Under the pieces are notes generated by a model that saw nothing but the letters and a program-made list of their open reading frames with translations, made no database searches and was not told the origin of the DNA. From JAUXJB01 sp965226855 (GTDB lineage: Bacteria; Myxococcota_A; UBA9160; SZUA-336), in assembly GCA_965226855.1 (NCBI GenBank), contig CBDDEE010000031.1, positions 434,001 to 498,000 on the forward strand: a stretch of 64,000 bases of DNA, read 5' to 3'. This document shows, piece after piece, positions 45,535 to 54,323 of this stretch; positions within the stretch are counted from its first letter, which is position 1; each line of letters opens with the position of its first letter. Position numbers and translations under genes: made by a program.

Positions 45535-46917
45535 ATGGGGCTCCGCATCGGCGGCATTACATTCTCTGGCATCTCCTCTGGCTTTCCCACCGACGAGATC
45601 ATCGAGCAGCTCCTGGAGCTCGAGCAGCGCCCCATCGACTTACTCGAAGGACGCAAGGCGGGCTTCGAGGAGAAGCTCGCCATCTTCCAGGACCTGAACA
45701 CGCGCACCCTCGCGCTGCGTGACGCGCTGCGCGAGCTCGACAACATGAACCTGCTCGGCACGGACCAGTCCTTTGAGGAGGAGTTCCGCCGCTTCGCCGG
45801 CACCTCGAGCAACTCGACGATCGTGACAGCGACGGCCGGATCGGCTGCGACGCCAGGCACCCTCGTGATCGAGGTCACGCAGCTCGCGACCCAGGATCGA
45901 TTCATCTCCGACGGCTTCGCGGCGAGAACCGACAGCGTCGGTACGGGAACGTTCTCGATCTCTGTCGGCGGCGGCCCCACGACGGACATCACCATCGACA
46001 GCTCCAATGAGAGCGTCGACGGGTTCGTCGATGCCGTCAATAACGCAAATGCCGGAGTCACTGCGTTCGTCGTGGACGACGGCGGGGGAGCCAACCCCTT
46101 CAAGATCATCCTGGTCGGCAACAACACGGGCGCCGCCAACGACGTGATGATCACCGAGGACCTCTCGCCGCTGGTATTCAACGAGAGTCAGAACGCGGCC
46201 GACGCCATCGTGGTCCTCGACCCGGACGACGCGGACGCCCTAACGATCCGAAGCTCGACAAACACGTTCAGTAACTTCATCCCAGGGGTCACGCTGCAGG
46301 TCGAGAAGGTGAGCAGCGAGCGCGTCACGATCGAGATCGAGCCGGATCCGGACGAGGTAGCGAGCGCGATCTCCGATCTGGTTTCCACCTACAACGACGT
46401 GATCGAGATCATCGCAGAGCAGGCGAAGATCGACCCCGCTACGAACCGGGGTGGACCCCTGATCGGCGACAGCACCCTGATCGGCCTGCGCCAGCGGCTC
46501 GCCAGTGTTGTCGCCAGCGAGATCGGCAGCGGCAGCATCACCTCAGCCATCCAGATCGGTCTCGAGCTGAACCGCGAGGGGCTTCTGCAACTGGACGAGG
46601 ACGAGCTGGCCAACGCCCTCGCGTCCGACTTCGAGGGCGTGGCGAGCTTCTTCTCGGGTATCGGCTCCTTCGCCGATCAGCTGCGCGATGTCACAGACAC
46701 CTACACCGATACCGTCGATGGCGCGCTCGTGTCCCGGATCAATGGCACGACCAGCTCCATTGACGATCTCACGCAGAGCATCAGCGACGCGGAGGACCGC
46801 CTGGAGACGATCGAGGGGAATCTGGTCCTCCAGTTCGCAGCGCTGGAGAGAACCATCGCGGGAATTCAGCAGCAGGCGAACTTCCTGTCTCAATTCCTGC
46901 TGCAATCACTCCGCTAA
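45535..46917 (+). CDS. fliD: Flagellar filament cap protein FliD
   Basis: 460 residues, ATG after AAGGAGAGG. FSGISSGFPTDEIIEQLLEL is the FliD N-terminus. FLSDGFA-like VTQLATQDRFISDGFAA, GVTLQVEKVSSERVTIEIEP and the C-terminal coiled region ending RTIAGIQQQANFLSQFLLQS complete the family pattern. Pentameric/hexameric cap that folds exported flagellin. Follows fliC, precedes fliS. Confidence 0.93.
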   Translation: MGLRIGGITFSGISSGFPTDEIIEQLLELEQRPIDLLEGRKAGFEEKLAIFQDLNTRTLALRDALRELDNMNLLGTDQSFEEEFRRFAGTSSNSTIVTATAGSAATPGTLVIEVTQLATQDRFISDGFAARTDSVGTGTFSISVGGGPTTDITIDSSNESVDGFVDAVNNANAGVTAFVVDDGGGANPFKIILVGNNTGAANDVMITEDLSPLVFNESQNAADAIVVLDPDDADALTIRSSTNTFSNFIPGVTLQVEKVSSERVTIEIEPDPDEVASAISDLVSTYNDVIEIIAEQAKIDPATNRGGPLIGDSTLIGLRQRLASVVASEIGSGSITSAIQIGLELNREGLLQLDEDELANALASDFEGVASFFSGIGSFADQLRDVTDTYTDTVDGALVSRINGTTSSIDDLTQSISDAEDRLETIEGNLVLQFAALERTIAGIQQQANFLSQFLLQSLR

Positions 46918-46949
46918 GTACGGCGGACGACCCGATAGAAGGTCGGAGC

Positions 46950-47348
46950 ATGCAGATCAGCACACACCACGCCCACTCGGCGTATCAGCAAGGCCAGGTG
47001 GGCTCCGCCAACCCGGTGCGCATCGTTTTGCTGCTCTACGAGGGGGCCGTTCGCTTCAGCCGCCAGGCGCAGGAGAGCTTCGAGGAGCCGGCGGTGCGGG
47101 GTCATGCTCTGGGCCGCGCCCACGCCATCGTCGGCGAGCTCCTCTCGGCACTAGACCACGAGCGCGGTGCGGCGATCGCGACGAACCTGGCGACGCTCTA
47201 CAACTTCGTCCTCGAGGGTCTGATCCGGGCCAACGTGGACGCCGACCGCGAGTCCCTCGACGGCGTGATCCCGGTCATGGAGACGCTCGCTTCCGCGTGG
47301 CGAGAGCTGATCGACACCAAACAAGGGTCGAGCGATGAGCATGAGTGA
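46950..47348 (+). CDS. fliS: Flagellin export chaperone FliS
   Basis: 132 residues. HHAHSAYQQGQVGSANPVRI, VLLLYEGAVRFSRQAQESFE, GHALGRAHAIVGELLSALDH and NLATLYNFVLEGLIRANVDA are all typical FliS helices. Cytosolic, binds the flagellin C-terminus before export. Overlaps the next gene by 14 bases. Confidence 0.92.
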   Translation: MQISTHHAHSAYQQGQVGSANPVRIVLLLYEGAVRFSRQAQESFEEPAVRGHALGRAHAIVGELLSALDHERGAAIATNLATLYNFVLEGLIRANVDADRESLDGVIPVMETLASAWRELIDTKQGSSDEHE

Positions 47349-47673
47349 CGATCCGCGCCTCGTGGCCTGGCTCGAGGCAACCGAGACCGCGCTCCTCGCG
47401 CCACCGGCGGACCGACTCGAGGCTCTCGAGCGCGCAAACGCCGAGCGCGCCGAACTGCAGCGCTCGCTCGAGACCGATCCGCCGACTCGCCCGCTGTCCG
47501 CGCAGCTCTCGGATCAGCTCGCCAGAGCGGAGCAGAGCCTGGGCGAGAGCAGTCACAAGCTGCGCGACGAGACGGGGAACGCCATCAACGAGCTACGCCG
47601 GGCACGCGCCGCAAACGCCGGCTATAAGCCGGCGCGACCAAATCATCCCGCCTTCATCTCGAAATCCGTCTAG
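47335..47673 (+). CDS. FliT-like small flagellar protein
   Basis: 112 residues, overlapping fliS (ATG 47335 or 47341). Helical, with DRLEALERANAERAELQRSL and a C-terminal NAGYKPARPNHPAFISKSV tail. Length and position after fliS fit a FliT-type chaperone, but sequence resemblance is weak, so the assignment rests on context. Last gene before a hairpin. Confidence 0.55.
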   Translation: MSMSDDPRLVAWLEATETALLAPPADRLEALERANAERAELQRSLETDPPTRPLSAQLSDQLARAEQSLGESSHKLRDETGNAINELRRARAANAGYKPARPNHPAFISKSV

Positions 47674-47725
47674 CAGGTCCTGCGGGTCCCACGAGACCTG
47701 TAGGCGGAGATTGCCGCGGGACCCG
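47674..47725 (+). terminator. Alternative stems after the fliCDS operon
   Basis: CAGGTC (47674-47679) pairs with GACCTG (47695-47700), starting at the stop codon. CGGGTCCC (47683-47690) can alternatively pair with GGGACCCG (47718-47725). There is no T-run, so this would be a rho-type or processing structure. Confidence 0.4.
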
Positions 47726-47797
47726 TAGCTCCCGGCAAGTCTTGCCCAGCCGGGGAGTCGGGACGCGGCTCGAGCTGCCAGCAATGTTGCCTCTCGT

Positions 47798-47812
47798 CGG
47801 CACGCGCTTTGC
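47798..47812 (+). promoter_or_regulatory. Sigma54-like promoter upstream of the CgeB-family gene
   Basis: CGGCACGCGCTTTGC: GG and GC are separated by exactly 10 bases, matching TGGCACG-N4-TTGC except for the first base. The expected start near 47823 leaves a 20-base leader to ATG 47843. Sigma54 control is common for late flagellar genes. Confidence 0.55.
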
Positions 47813-47842
47813 TCTCGTCTACGTCGCCCCCGTGGGAGGGCG

Positions 47843-49672
47843 ATGCAGCCGCTAGCAGCAAACCTCGAGGCGCTTCGTCGCACCCAGCCAGGGCTGGTGG
47901 AGCGCAGCGCAGCGACCGAGCCCGACCACAACGTCGAGATCTTCGCGGCCCGGAGCGGTGCCGTCTCCATCCGCCTCGACGACTCGGAAGAGGCGAGTGC
48001 GGAAGATCCCGAGGCGGAGGCGCGGCAGCTGGCCGCGTACTTCGTCGAACGCGCACGCGAGGCCGGAGCGACCCGGCTGGTGCTGTTCGGCATGGGTGTC
48101 CATACGCTGCGCTTCCTCGAGAGCTTCGACGGACCGATACTCGTCGTCGAGCCATCTCAGCGCCTGCTGCGGGCGGTGCTGGCGCACATCGACCTGTCAC
48201 AAGCGCTCGAACGGATCGAGCTCGTCGTGGGGGAGGACGCCGCCAACGCTCTGCAGCATCCGATCTTCACGAGCTCCGAACGGGGTTTGCTGCTCGCCCA
48301 TCCCTCCGCTCGCCGACGGTCCCCCGCGTTCCACGACCTGCTCGCCCAGCGTTTCCGCCCAGGGGGTGCCCGTTCCGCCCTGGACGTCGCCGTGATCCCT
48401 CCGCTGTACGGCGGGGCTGTCCCCGTTTCCCAAGCATGCGGACGAGCGCTCCTGGAGCTCGGACACCGCGTTCGCCAGCCCGACCTTTCCGCGTTCTGGC
48501 CCGCCTATCAGCAGATCCTGCGTATCTCGACCGACCAGCGCCTTGCGCCTCTCTCCGAATCGCTCCGGGCCGGGCTGGTTCGCGTGATCGGCGAGATGCT
48601 GCTCGGGTGCTTCCGACTCGATCCCCCCGACCTGGTGTTTGCCGTTGCCGGAGCGCCGCTCGATCCCGAGATCCTCCGAAATCTCGGGCAGCTCGGCGTG
48701 ACCCGTGCGCTGTGGTTCTGTGAGGACGCTCACGTCATGTCCTACTGGTCCGAGCTGACGAGCCTGTACGACACCGTCTTCCATCTGCAACCCCATGCTC
48801 TCTCCGAGCCGCTCCGCCAGGCGGGCGCCTACGCAATCGAGCTCCCGATGGGCTTCGATCCCTCGCTACACCGGCCAATCGAGCTGCCGCCAGAGGAGCG
48901 GACCCGCTACGGCTGCGACGCGTCGTTCGTGGGCGCCGGGTACCACAACCGCAGGCACTTCCTGCCCGCGCTGTTCTCCCTCGGACTTCGCATCTACGGC
49001 ACCGAGTGGCCGGTCTCGGCGGCTTTTCTGGACGCGATGCCGGAGCCCAACGTGAGACAGTCGAGTGAAGACTCGAACCGGATCTTCAACGCGAGCGGCG
49101 TCAACCTGAACCTCCACTCCTCACCCTGGTGCGACGGCGTGAATCCTGTCGGCGACTTCGTGAACCCGCGCACCTTCGAGCTGGCGGGGGCGCGCTGCTT
49201 CCAGCTCGTGGACGAGCGCAGCGAGCTGCCACGCTTCTTCGAGCCCGGCGTCGAGCTCGAGACCTATGCCGACATCGACGAGTGTCGGCGAAAGCTCCGT
49301 TACTACCTCGACCACCCGGACGAGCGCGCCGAGATCGCCGCGGCTGCCCAGCGCCGTGCGCTCGCGGAGCACACCTACCGCCACCGCATGGAGTCGGCGA
49401 TCGAGGCGCTCTCTGCAGGTCCAGTCCCGCTGGTGCCGCGGCGCAGCATCCTTGCCACGGTGGGCTCCGTACTGGAGGCGGCAGCGGACGAGCCCGCACT
49501 CCGCAGCATCCTGGCGCGCGTGGACCCTCAACACCTGCTCGACTCCGATGCGATCTCCCTCGCAGTCGGTTCGGGCGAGGGGCCGCTCAGCCGCGACGAG
49601 AAGCTGCTGCTCTTCCTTCGAGAGGCGCGGAGCGAGGTGACGGTGCAGAACGAAGCGGGGGAGCCGGCATGA
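47843..49672 (+). CDS. CgeB-family glycosyltransferase-like protein
   Basis: 609 residues, ATG after GGGAGGG. An N-terminal segment (1-150) contains LVLFGMGVHTLRFLESFDGP, a SAM/maf-like fold hint. The centre has DVAVIPPLYGGAVPVSQACG (CgeB/DUF3880 type). The C-terminal GT domain has FNASGVNLNLHSSPWCDGVN, PVGDFVNPRTFELAGARCFQ and RRKLRYYLDHPDERAEIAAA. CgeB-type transferases commonly glycosylate surface proteins; next to flagellin this suggests flagellin O-glycosylation. ATGA overlap with the next gene. Confidence 0.75.
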   Translation: MQPLAANLEALRRTQPGLVERSAATEPDHNVEIFAARSGAVSIRLDDSEEASAEDPEAEARQLAAYFVERAREAGATRLVLFGMGVHTLRFLESFDGPILVVEPSQRLLRAVLAHIDLSQALERIELVVGEDAANALQHPIFTSSERGLLLAHPSARRRSPAFHDLLAQRFRPGGARSALDVAVIPPLYGGAVPVSQACGRALLELGHRVRQPDLSAFWPAYQQILRISTDQRLAPLSESLRAGLVRVIGEMLLGCFRLDPPDLVFAVAGAPLDPEILRNLGQLGVTRALWFCEDAHVMSYWSELTSLYDTVFHLQPHALSEPLRQAGAYAIELPMGFDPSLHRPIELPPEERTRYGCDASFVGAGYHNRRHFLPALFSLGLRIYGTEWPVSAAFLDAMPEPNVRQSSEDSNRIFNASGVNLNLHSSPWCDGVNPVGDFVNPRTFELAGARCFQLVDERSELPRFFEPGVELETYADIDECRRKLRYYLDHPDERAEIAAAAQRRALAEHTYRHRMESAIEALSAGPVPLVPRRSILATVGSVLEAAADEPALRSILARVDPQHLLDSDAISLAVGSGEGPLSRDEKLLLFLREARSEVTVQNEAGEPA

Positions 49673-51309
49673 AACGCATTGCCATCCTCAACCTGACCCG
49701 CTTCGGAGATCTGATTCAGACCACGCCCGTGCTCTTGGGCCTTCGCAAGCGGTATCCCGAGGCCGAGCTCCACCTGATCGTCAAGACCCGCTTTCGCGAG
49801 GTGGCGGAGCTGCTGCCCGGCGTGGACGCGATTCACGACATCGACGGCGACGCGCTCGCCTGTCTCATGCTGGATCAGGACGCGAGCTTTCTCGACGCCT
49901 TTAGGAGGGTGCGCGACATCGCCGACGAGCTGGTGCGCATACACTTCGACCTGGTCCTGAACTTCACGCACTCCCGGACCTCGGCAGTTCTCCTCTCGCT
50001 GCTCGATGCCGAGCGCACCATCGGCTTCAACCTCGACCGCCAGGGCTTCCGGCATGTCGAGAACCCGTGGCTCCAGCACATGAGCTCGCTCGTGCGCGCC
50101 CGCCGCGTGACGCGTTACAACCTGGTCGACGTATACCTTGGCGCAGCAGGCTTGATCGGCTGCGGTGAGCCGCTACGCGTCATCATCCCTCCGAGCGCGC
50201 GCCACTTCGCGGAAGAGCGGCTGCGCCCGGGCGTGCCCCTCGTCGCGGTGCAGCTCGGCGCGAGCAGCGACACGAAGGCCTGGGCGGTTAAACGCTACGC
50301 CCGGACACTGAACGAGCTGACGCGCCTGCTGCCCGGCTTACAGGTGGTGCTCGTCGGCGTGCCGGCAGAGAGAGGGCTGGCTCGCGAGCTGTGCAGCGCC
50401 TGCCCGGCGGTCCCCTTCGTCCAGCTCGTCGGCGAGACCAGCGTTTCGGAGCTGGCCGCGGTGATCGAGCGCTGCAATATGCTGCTCACCGGCGACACGG
50501 GCACTATGCACCTCGCCGGAGCGGTCGGAACGACCACCTGCGCGATCTTCGTCGGGCTCGGCAACCCGTGGGAGACGGCCGTCTACGCCGAGGGGCACTG
50601 GGCTCTCATGTCCCGGCTCGGCTGCGCACCCTGCCACCATTTCGTGAAGTGCGGCTATCCCGCCTGTCACGATGACGTCCCGGGCGAATGGCTCGCGGAG
50701 CTGCTGTCGCGCATCGTGCGTGGAGAGCAGCCGGAGGACATCGCGCCGCTGCCCCGCGCGGACCTGTACCGCACTCGCTTCGACGAGAGCGGCCTGCTCG
50801 ACCTCGTCCCTGTTCACCGGCGCGCGCCGCGCCCGCACGAGCTCATGGGCGTCGCCTACCGCGCGGTCTTCCTCGAGAGCCTGGGTGGGCGCACCCTGGC
50901 GCTCGAGCAGATCTGGCGCGAAGGCGAGCAACGCTACTCCACTCCGCCAGGGCGCTGGGTGGAGCTCTTGCCAGAAGGCGTGGTCCAGGGGCTGCGGCGG
51001 CTGGAAGAGCTCGCCCGTAGCGGCGAGCACGCCGCACGCGAGCTCCTGTCCGATCCACCCGATCCCGCGCAGGCCAAGCGTGCCGGAGAGGTGCTGCAGC
51101 GCTGCGACGAGGAAGCGTTCGAAATCGCGCGCAGCGAGCCGCTGCTCGCGCCGTTGGGCTTGTCCCTGGAGGCCGCGCTCGAGAGCCTGCCCGACGCGCC
51201 TCTGCCCGCGCTCGCCCTCCGCAGCGCGGAGGAGTACGCAGCGCTGGGGCGCCGTGCCGCCCTGGTGCGCGACATCATCGCGCCCACACACCAAGGAGTC
51301 GCCGCATGA
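49669..51309 (+). CDS. Glycosyltransferase family 9 (heptosyltransferase-like) protein
   Basis: 546 residues from ATG 49669 (MKRIAILNLTRFGDLIQTTP), coupled by ATGA. The GT9 core spans about 1-360: VLLGLRKRYPEAELHLIVKT, VAVQLGASSDTKAWAVKRYA and LLTGDTGTMHLAGAVGTTTC (nucleotide-sugar binding). A C-terminal helical extension of about 180 residues (ALEQIWREGEQRYS, LRRLEELARSGEHAARELL) is not part of the family. It would transfer a heptose or other sugar, probably to flagellin given context. Confidence 0.82.
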   Translation: MKRIAILNLTRFGDLIQTTPVLLGLRKRYPEAELHLIVKTRFREVAELLPGVDAIHDIDGDALACLMLDQDASFLDAFRRVRDIADELVRIHFDLVLNFTHSRTSAVLLSLLDAERTIGFNLDRQGFRHVENPWLQHMSSLVRARRVTRYNLVDVYLGAAGLIGCGEPLRVIIPPSARHFAEERLRPGVPLVAVQLGASSDTKAWAVKRYARTLNELTRLLPGLQVVLVGVPAERGLARELCSACPAVPFVQLVGETSVSELAAVIERCNMLLTGDTGTMHLAGAVGTTTCAIFVGLGNPWETAVYAEGHWALMSRLGCAPCHHFVKCGYPACHDDVPGEWLAELLSRIVRGEQPEDIAPLPRADLYRTRFDESGLLDLVPVHRRAPRPHELMGVAYRAVFLESLGGRTLALEQIWREGEQRYSTPPGRWVELLPEGVVQGLRRLEELARSGEHAARELLSDPPDPAQAKRAGEVLQRCDEEAFEIARSEPLLAPLGLSLEAALESLPDAPLPALALRSAEEYAALGRRAALVRDIIAPTHQGVAA

Positions 51310-51890
51310 TCGACCTGGAACTAAACGGCAACCGACAGCTGGTCGACCCGCCGTCCACCGTGGAGCTGCGCGAGCTGCTGCATCGATCTCTTGCGCCCGG
51401 TCACCTGATCCGGACGCTCGTCGTGAACGGACGCACCATCGACCCCGACCAGCTCGAGAGCTTCGAAGTAGGGAACGTCCGGAGCGTCAGTGTCGCCAGC
51501 GCCACGCCACAGACGATCGCGCGGGACAGTCTTGGCGAGGCATCGGACTGGATCGTTCGCATCGGAGGTGTGCTCGAGTCGATCTCCGACGACTTTCGCG
51601 TGGGCAAGGACCAGAACGGTCGGGCGCGACTGGCTGACGTGATCGAAGCGCTCCAGGTGCTCGTCAGCTTGCTGCAGGGTCTCCGGCGCTTCCTCGAGGT
51701 GGAGCCCGATCAGAAGGCCGAGTTCGAGAGCCGCTGGACGACTGCGGAGACGGCACTGCTCGAGGGCGTCAAGGGTCTCTTCGAAGAGCTCGAGAGCGGC
51801 GATCCTGTCCGGCTCGCCGATCGCACGGGCTACACGCTGCCGCGCGCACTGAGCCAGTTCCAGGAGCTGCTGCGATGGGCGGTGGAATGA
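51306..51890 (+). CDS. Unknown protein with beta-grasp-like N-terminus and helical C-terminus
   Basis: 194 residues, ATGA overlap with both neighbours. Residues 1-70 (MIDLELNGNRQLVDPPSTVE, IRTLVVNGRTIDPDQLESFE) look like a small beta-grasp/ubiquitin-like fold. The remainder is helical (WIVRIGGVLESISDDFRVGK, ADVIEALQVLVSLLQGLRRF). I recognise no family. Its tight placement in the glycosyltransferase operon ties it to flagellin modification or motility. Confidence 0.6.
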   Translation: MIDLELNGNRQLVDPPSTVELRELLHRSLAPGHLIRTLVVNGRTIDPDQLESFEVGNVRSVSVASATPQTIARDSLGEASDWIVRIGGVLESISDDFRVGKDQNGRARLADVIEALQVLVSLLQGLRRFLEVEPDQKAEFESRWTTAETALLEGVKGLFEELESGDPVRLADRTGYTLPRALSQFQELLRWAVE

Positions 51891-52453
51891 GCACCCGGCG
51901 CGAGTACTTCCGCATACGCTGCTATGCGCGAGTCGGACTGCGCACCATCGACGACATGGAGGAGTCGGCCGCCAGGGCGCGCGTGCGAACGCGCAGCATC
52001 CCTCGGGCGTTCGCACCCGGCGCACTCGAAGGCCAGAGCCTACCCAGCGAGCAGGTGCTGACGCTGGACCTGTTGAAGTACATCGCGCTCAGCCTCGATC
52101 GCATCGAGCGTCGCATCGACGATGTGGCCCGGCAGACGAGCAGCGCGCACAGTGATCAGGTCTCGGCCGACGCACCGGTGGAGACCTGTCTGTCCGCCGC
52201 CGGCTTTGCCGGATCCTTCGGTCTCGACCTGCCGGACAAGACGCTCGTGGAGGTGCAGCTCGACCTCGGCGACGCGGGGTTGCCGCCCATCTGGGCCCTC
52301 GCCCGCGTGGTGACCCAGGACCCCGGCGCCACGGACGACACCGCCTTCAGCTTCGAGGAGATCCTCCCCGACGACCGTGAGCGGCTCGTGCAGCTCGCAC
52401 TCAGAAGTCAGACCCAGGCGATCCGCAAGGAGCGCAGCGGAGAGTCGGGGTGA
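51887..52453 (+). CDS. PilZ-domain protein with inserted helical region
   Basis: 188 residues from ATG 51887 (ATGA overlap). RREYFRIRCYARVGL gives the RxxxR motif. A helical segment (LDLLKYIALSLDRIERRIDD, 55-80) is inserted before the barrel resumes at ETCLSAAGFAGSF, where the [D/N]xSxxG motif has Cys at its first position. c-di-GMP binding may therefore be weakened. Likely links c-di-GMP to flagellar function. It overlaps the next gene by 4 bases. Confidence 0.72.
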   Translation: MSTRREYFRIRCYARVGLRTIDDMEESAARARVRTRSIPRAFAPGALEGQSLPSEQVLTLDLLKYIALSLDRIERRIDDVARQTSSAHSDQVSADAPVETCLSAAGFAGSFGLDLPDKTLVEVQLDLGDAGLPPIWALARVVTQDPGATDDTAFSFEEILPDDRERLVQLALRSQTQAIRKERSGESG

Positions 52454-53984
52454 ACCACACGGGACCGAGGATTCTGTTGATAGGCGGCACCTATCGGGCG
52501 CTCTGCATGCTCGAGCGACTCCTGGAGCGTGGCGACCGCGTGGTCGCGTTCATCGGAGTGGAAGGTGGGGGCGAGCGCGACTTCTGTCCCGAGATCCTGG
52601 AGATCTGCGACCGAGCTTCGATCCCGGCGCGCAGCGGATACAAGCTCGGAGAAGAGATCGTGCGCTGGCTCGAGGACCGCATCCGGCCGGAGCTCGCGCT
52701 TGCCGTCGGCGTCAATACGGAGATCCCGCTCTCGATCGGCGGCAACTGCAGGCTCGGTCTGCTCGAGGCGGTCGACTTCTTCAGCTCAGACAGCTGTCCG
52801 GGGCTGGCTCTCCGACAGCGCGGCCGCACCGTGATGACGCGCCAGCTCCCGGTCGCCGCCGACGACGACGATGTAGGCGAGGTCTACCTGCGCATGATCG
52901 ACGAGCTCGTCGGCTGTGTCGAGGACTACCTGGACCAGCTGCGGCCCTCGAACCCGCTCGTGGCCGTGAGCGTGCCCTTCGAGGTCAGCAGCAACCCTGC
53001 GGCCGAGCTACACGACGTAGTGAGTCGGAGCAAGTCGGGGATGGAAACGGATCGACTCGAGCGGGCGGTCGCGGAGTACGTTGGCGCGGAGCACGTCTTC
53101 GCGCTGCGCTCGGCCACCGACGCCTTTCGCCTCTTGACGGAGACGCTGGGGCTCGAGGAGGGAGACGAGGTGATCTGCCCCGGACTCCTCTCGGCCGCCG
53201 CCGCTGAAGGGCTGGCCGGTACGCGCGCAAAACCGGTCTTCGTCGACGTGGATCCGGATCGCCTCACGCTCGATCCCGAGCGCGCGCGGGACGCGATCGG
53301 CACGCGCACGCGAGGCCTGCTGATCTCGCACCCGCTCGGCCAACCGGCCGAGCTGGATCGCCTCTACGCCCTCGCGGAGGAGCGTGGCCTCGAAGTGATG
53401 GAAGATGGCGGAGACAGCCTCGGCGCCCGCTTCGGCGACTCACGGCTGGGGCGGGCACCCTGCGCGTGCATCTTCCGCGTGCCACTCGGGGGGCGAACAT
53501 CCTGTGATCAGGTCGCGCTGGTCACGCTCCCGGACAAGCTCGCCCAGCGCTTCCGACGGCGTGCCGGCCCGCTCCGCATCGGTGACGGGCTGGCCAGCCT
53601 GGCGCTTCGAGAGCTCGAGAGTCAGGAACGACCGGATCGCGACCCGCCGAGCCGTCGCGAGTGAGTACTCCGCGCAGCTCGTACGCTACGACGCCTTTCG
53701 CGTGCCTCCGACGCCGGAGGAGGCGCTCCCCGTGTACGCGGGTTATCTGCTCCGTCTCACGCGCTTCGCGCGCACGAGCGCGTCCGACCTGTACAAGCTG
53801 CTTCTCGACGGCGGTATCGAGACGCGCCGCCTCTGCCTCCCCCTGGCAGAGCGCGAGCTCGCCGTCCTCACCGCCGCCGACAGCGCCGTCGCGACGGGGC
53901 CTGCTGTTACCAGTCGAAGCCGAGCTGGGAGCGACCCAGCAAGAACGCCTCCTCGACGCCATCTTCGGCTACGCCATCGGGTGA
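52450..53984 (+). CDS. Formyltransferase-like / DegT-like aminotransferase fusion, twice frameshifted
   Basis: Residues 1-160 (RILLIGGTYRALCMLERLLE) resemble a formyltransferase Rossmann part, without an HPSLLP motif. From about 200 a DegT/DnrJ/EryC1 fold follows: ALRSATDAFRLLTETLGLEE, GDEVICPGL, FVDVDPDRLTLDPE, EVMEDGGDSLGARFGD. Where the PLP lysine belongs (SFHPTKN in active enzymes) it reads IFRVPLGGRTS, with no Lys. The frame shifts near 53628 (continuing RIATRRAVASEYSAQLVRYD) and again at a G4 run near 53905 (ending LLDAIFGYAIG). If real, the protein is non-catalytic as an aminotransferase. Confidence 0.72.
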
Positions 53985-53991
53985 GTCTGTT

Positions 53992-54015
53992 CTTGTGGGA
54001 CCCGCGCGCCGCCCA
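53992..54015 (+). repeat. GTGGGACCC repeat, truncated copy 7
   Basis: TTGTGGGACCCGCGCGCCGC, 8 bases after the fusion gene stop. Only the left end and half the stem remain. Confidence 0.55.
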
Positions 54016-54016
54016 G

Positions 54017-54304
54017 CTATTTTCGCAGGGCGACGGTCCAGGAGCCGGTTTCGTCTCGTTCTTGCCAGCTACCGGTTAGTGTGTCGCCGGTACGGTGGAG
54101 GGTGCCGCGGCGGGGGCGGCTGCGGCAGATCAGGTCGAAGCGGCCGTCTTCTTCCTCGAGCCCGATGAAGACGAGGGGACCCTCCGAGTCGAAATAGGTG
54201 AGCGTCAGCTTGCCGTCTTCGAGGCGAACGTCACAGTCGTCGTCTTCGAGCTCGAGCTCTTCTCCGGCACGGACTTCGATCCTGCAGCTCGACCAGACGC
54301 TCAC
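54017..54304 (-). CDS. Small acidic beta-rich protein of unknown function
   Basis: 95 residues: MSVWSSCRIEVRAGEELELE, then VRLEDGKLTLTYFDSEGPLV and GTLHRTGDTLTGSWQERDET. No signal or membrane segment. Encoded just downstream of the aminotransferase on the same strand order (aminotransferase ends at 54324), so possibly co-transcribed. No family recognised. Confidence 0.65.
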   Translation of the reverse strand: MSVWSSCRIEVRAGEELELEDDDCDVRLEDGKLTLTYFDSEGPLVFIGLEEEDGRFDLICRSRPRRGTLHRTGDTLTGSWQERDETGSWTVALRK

Positions 54305-54323
54305 ACGGTGCTCGCGTGCCGAA

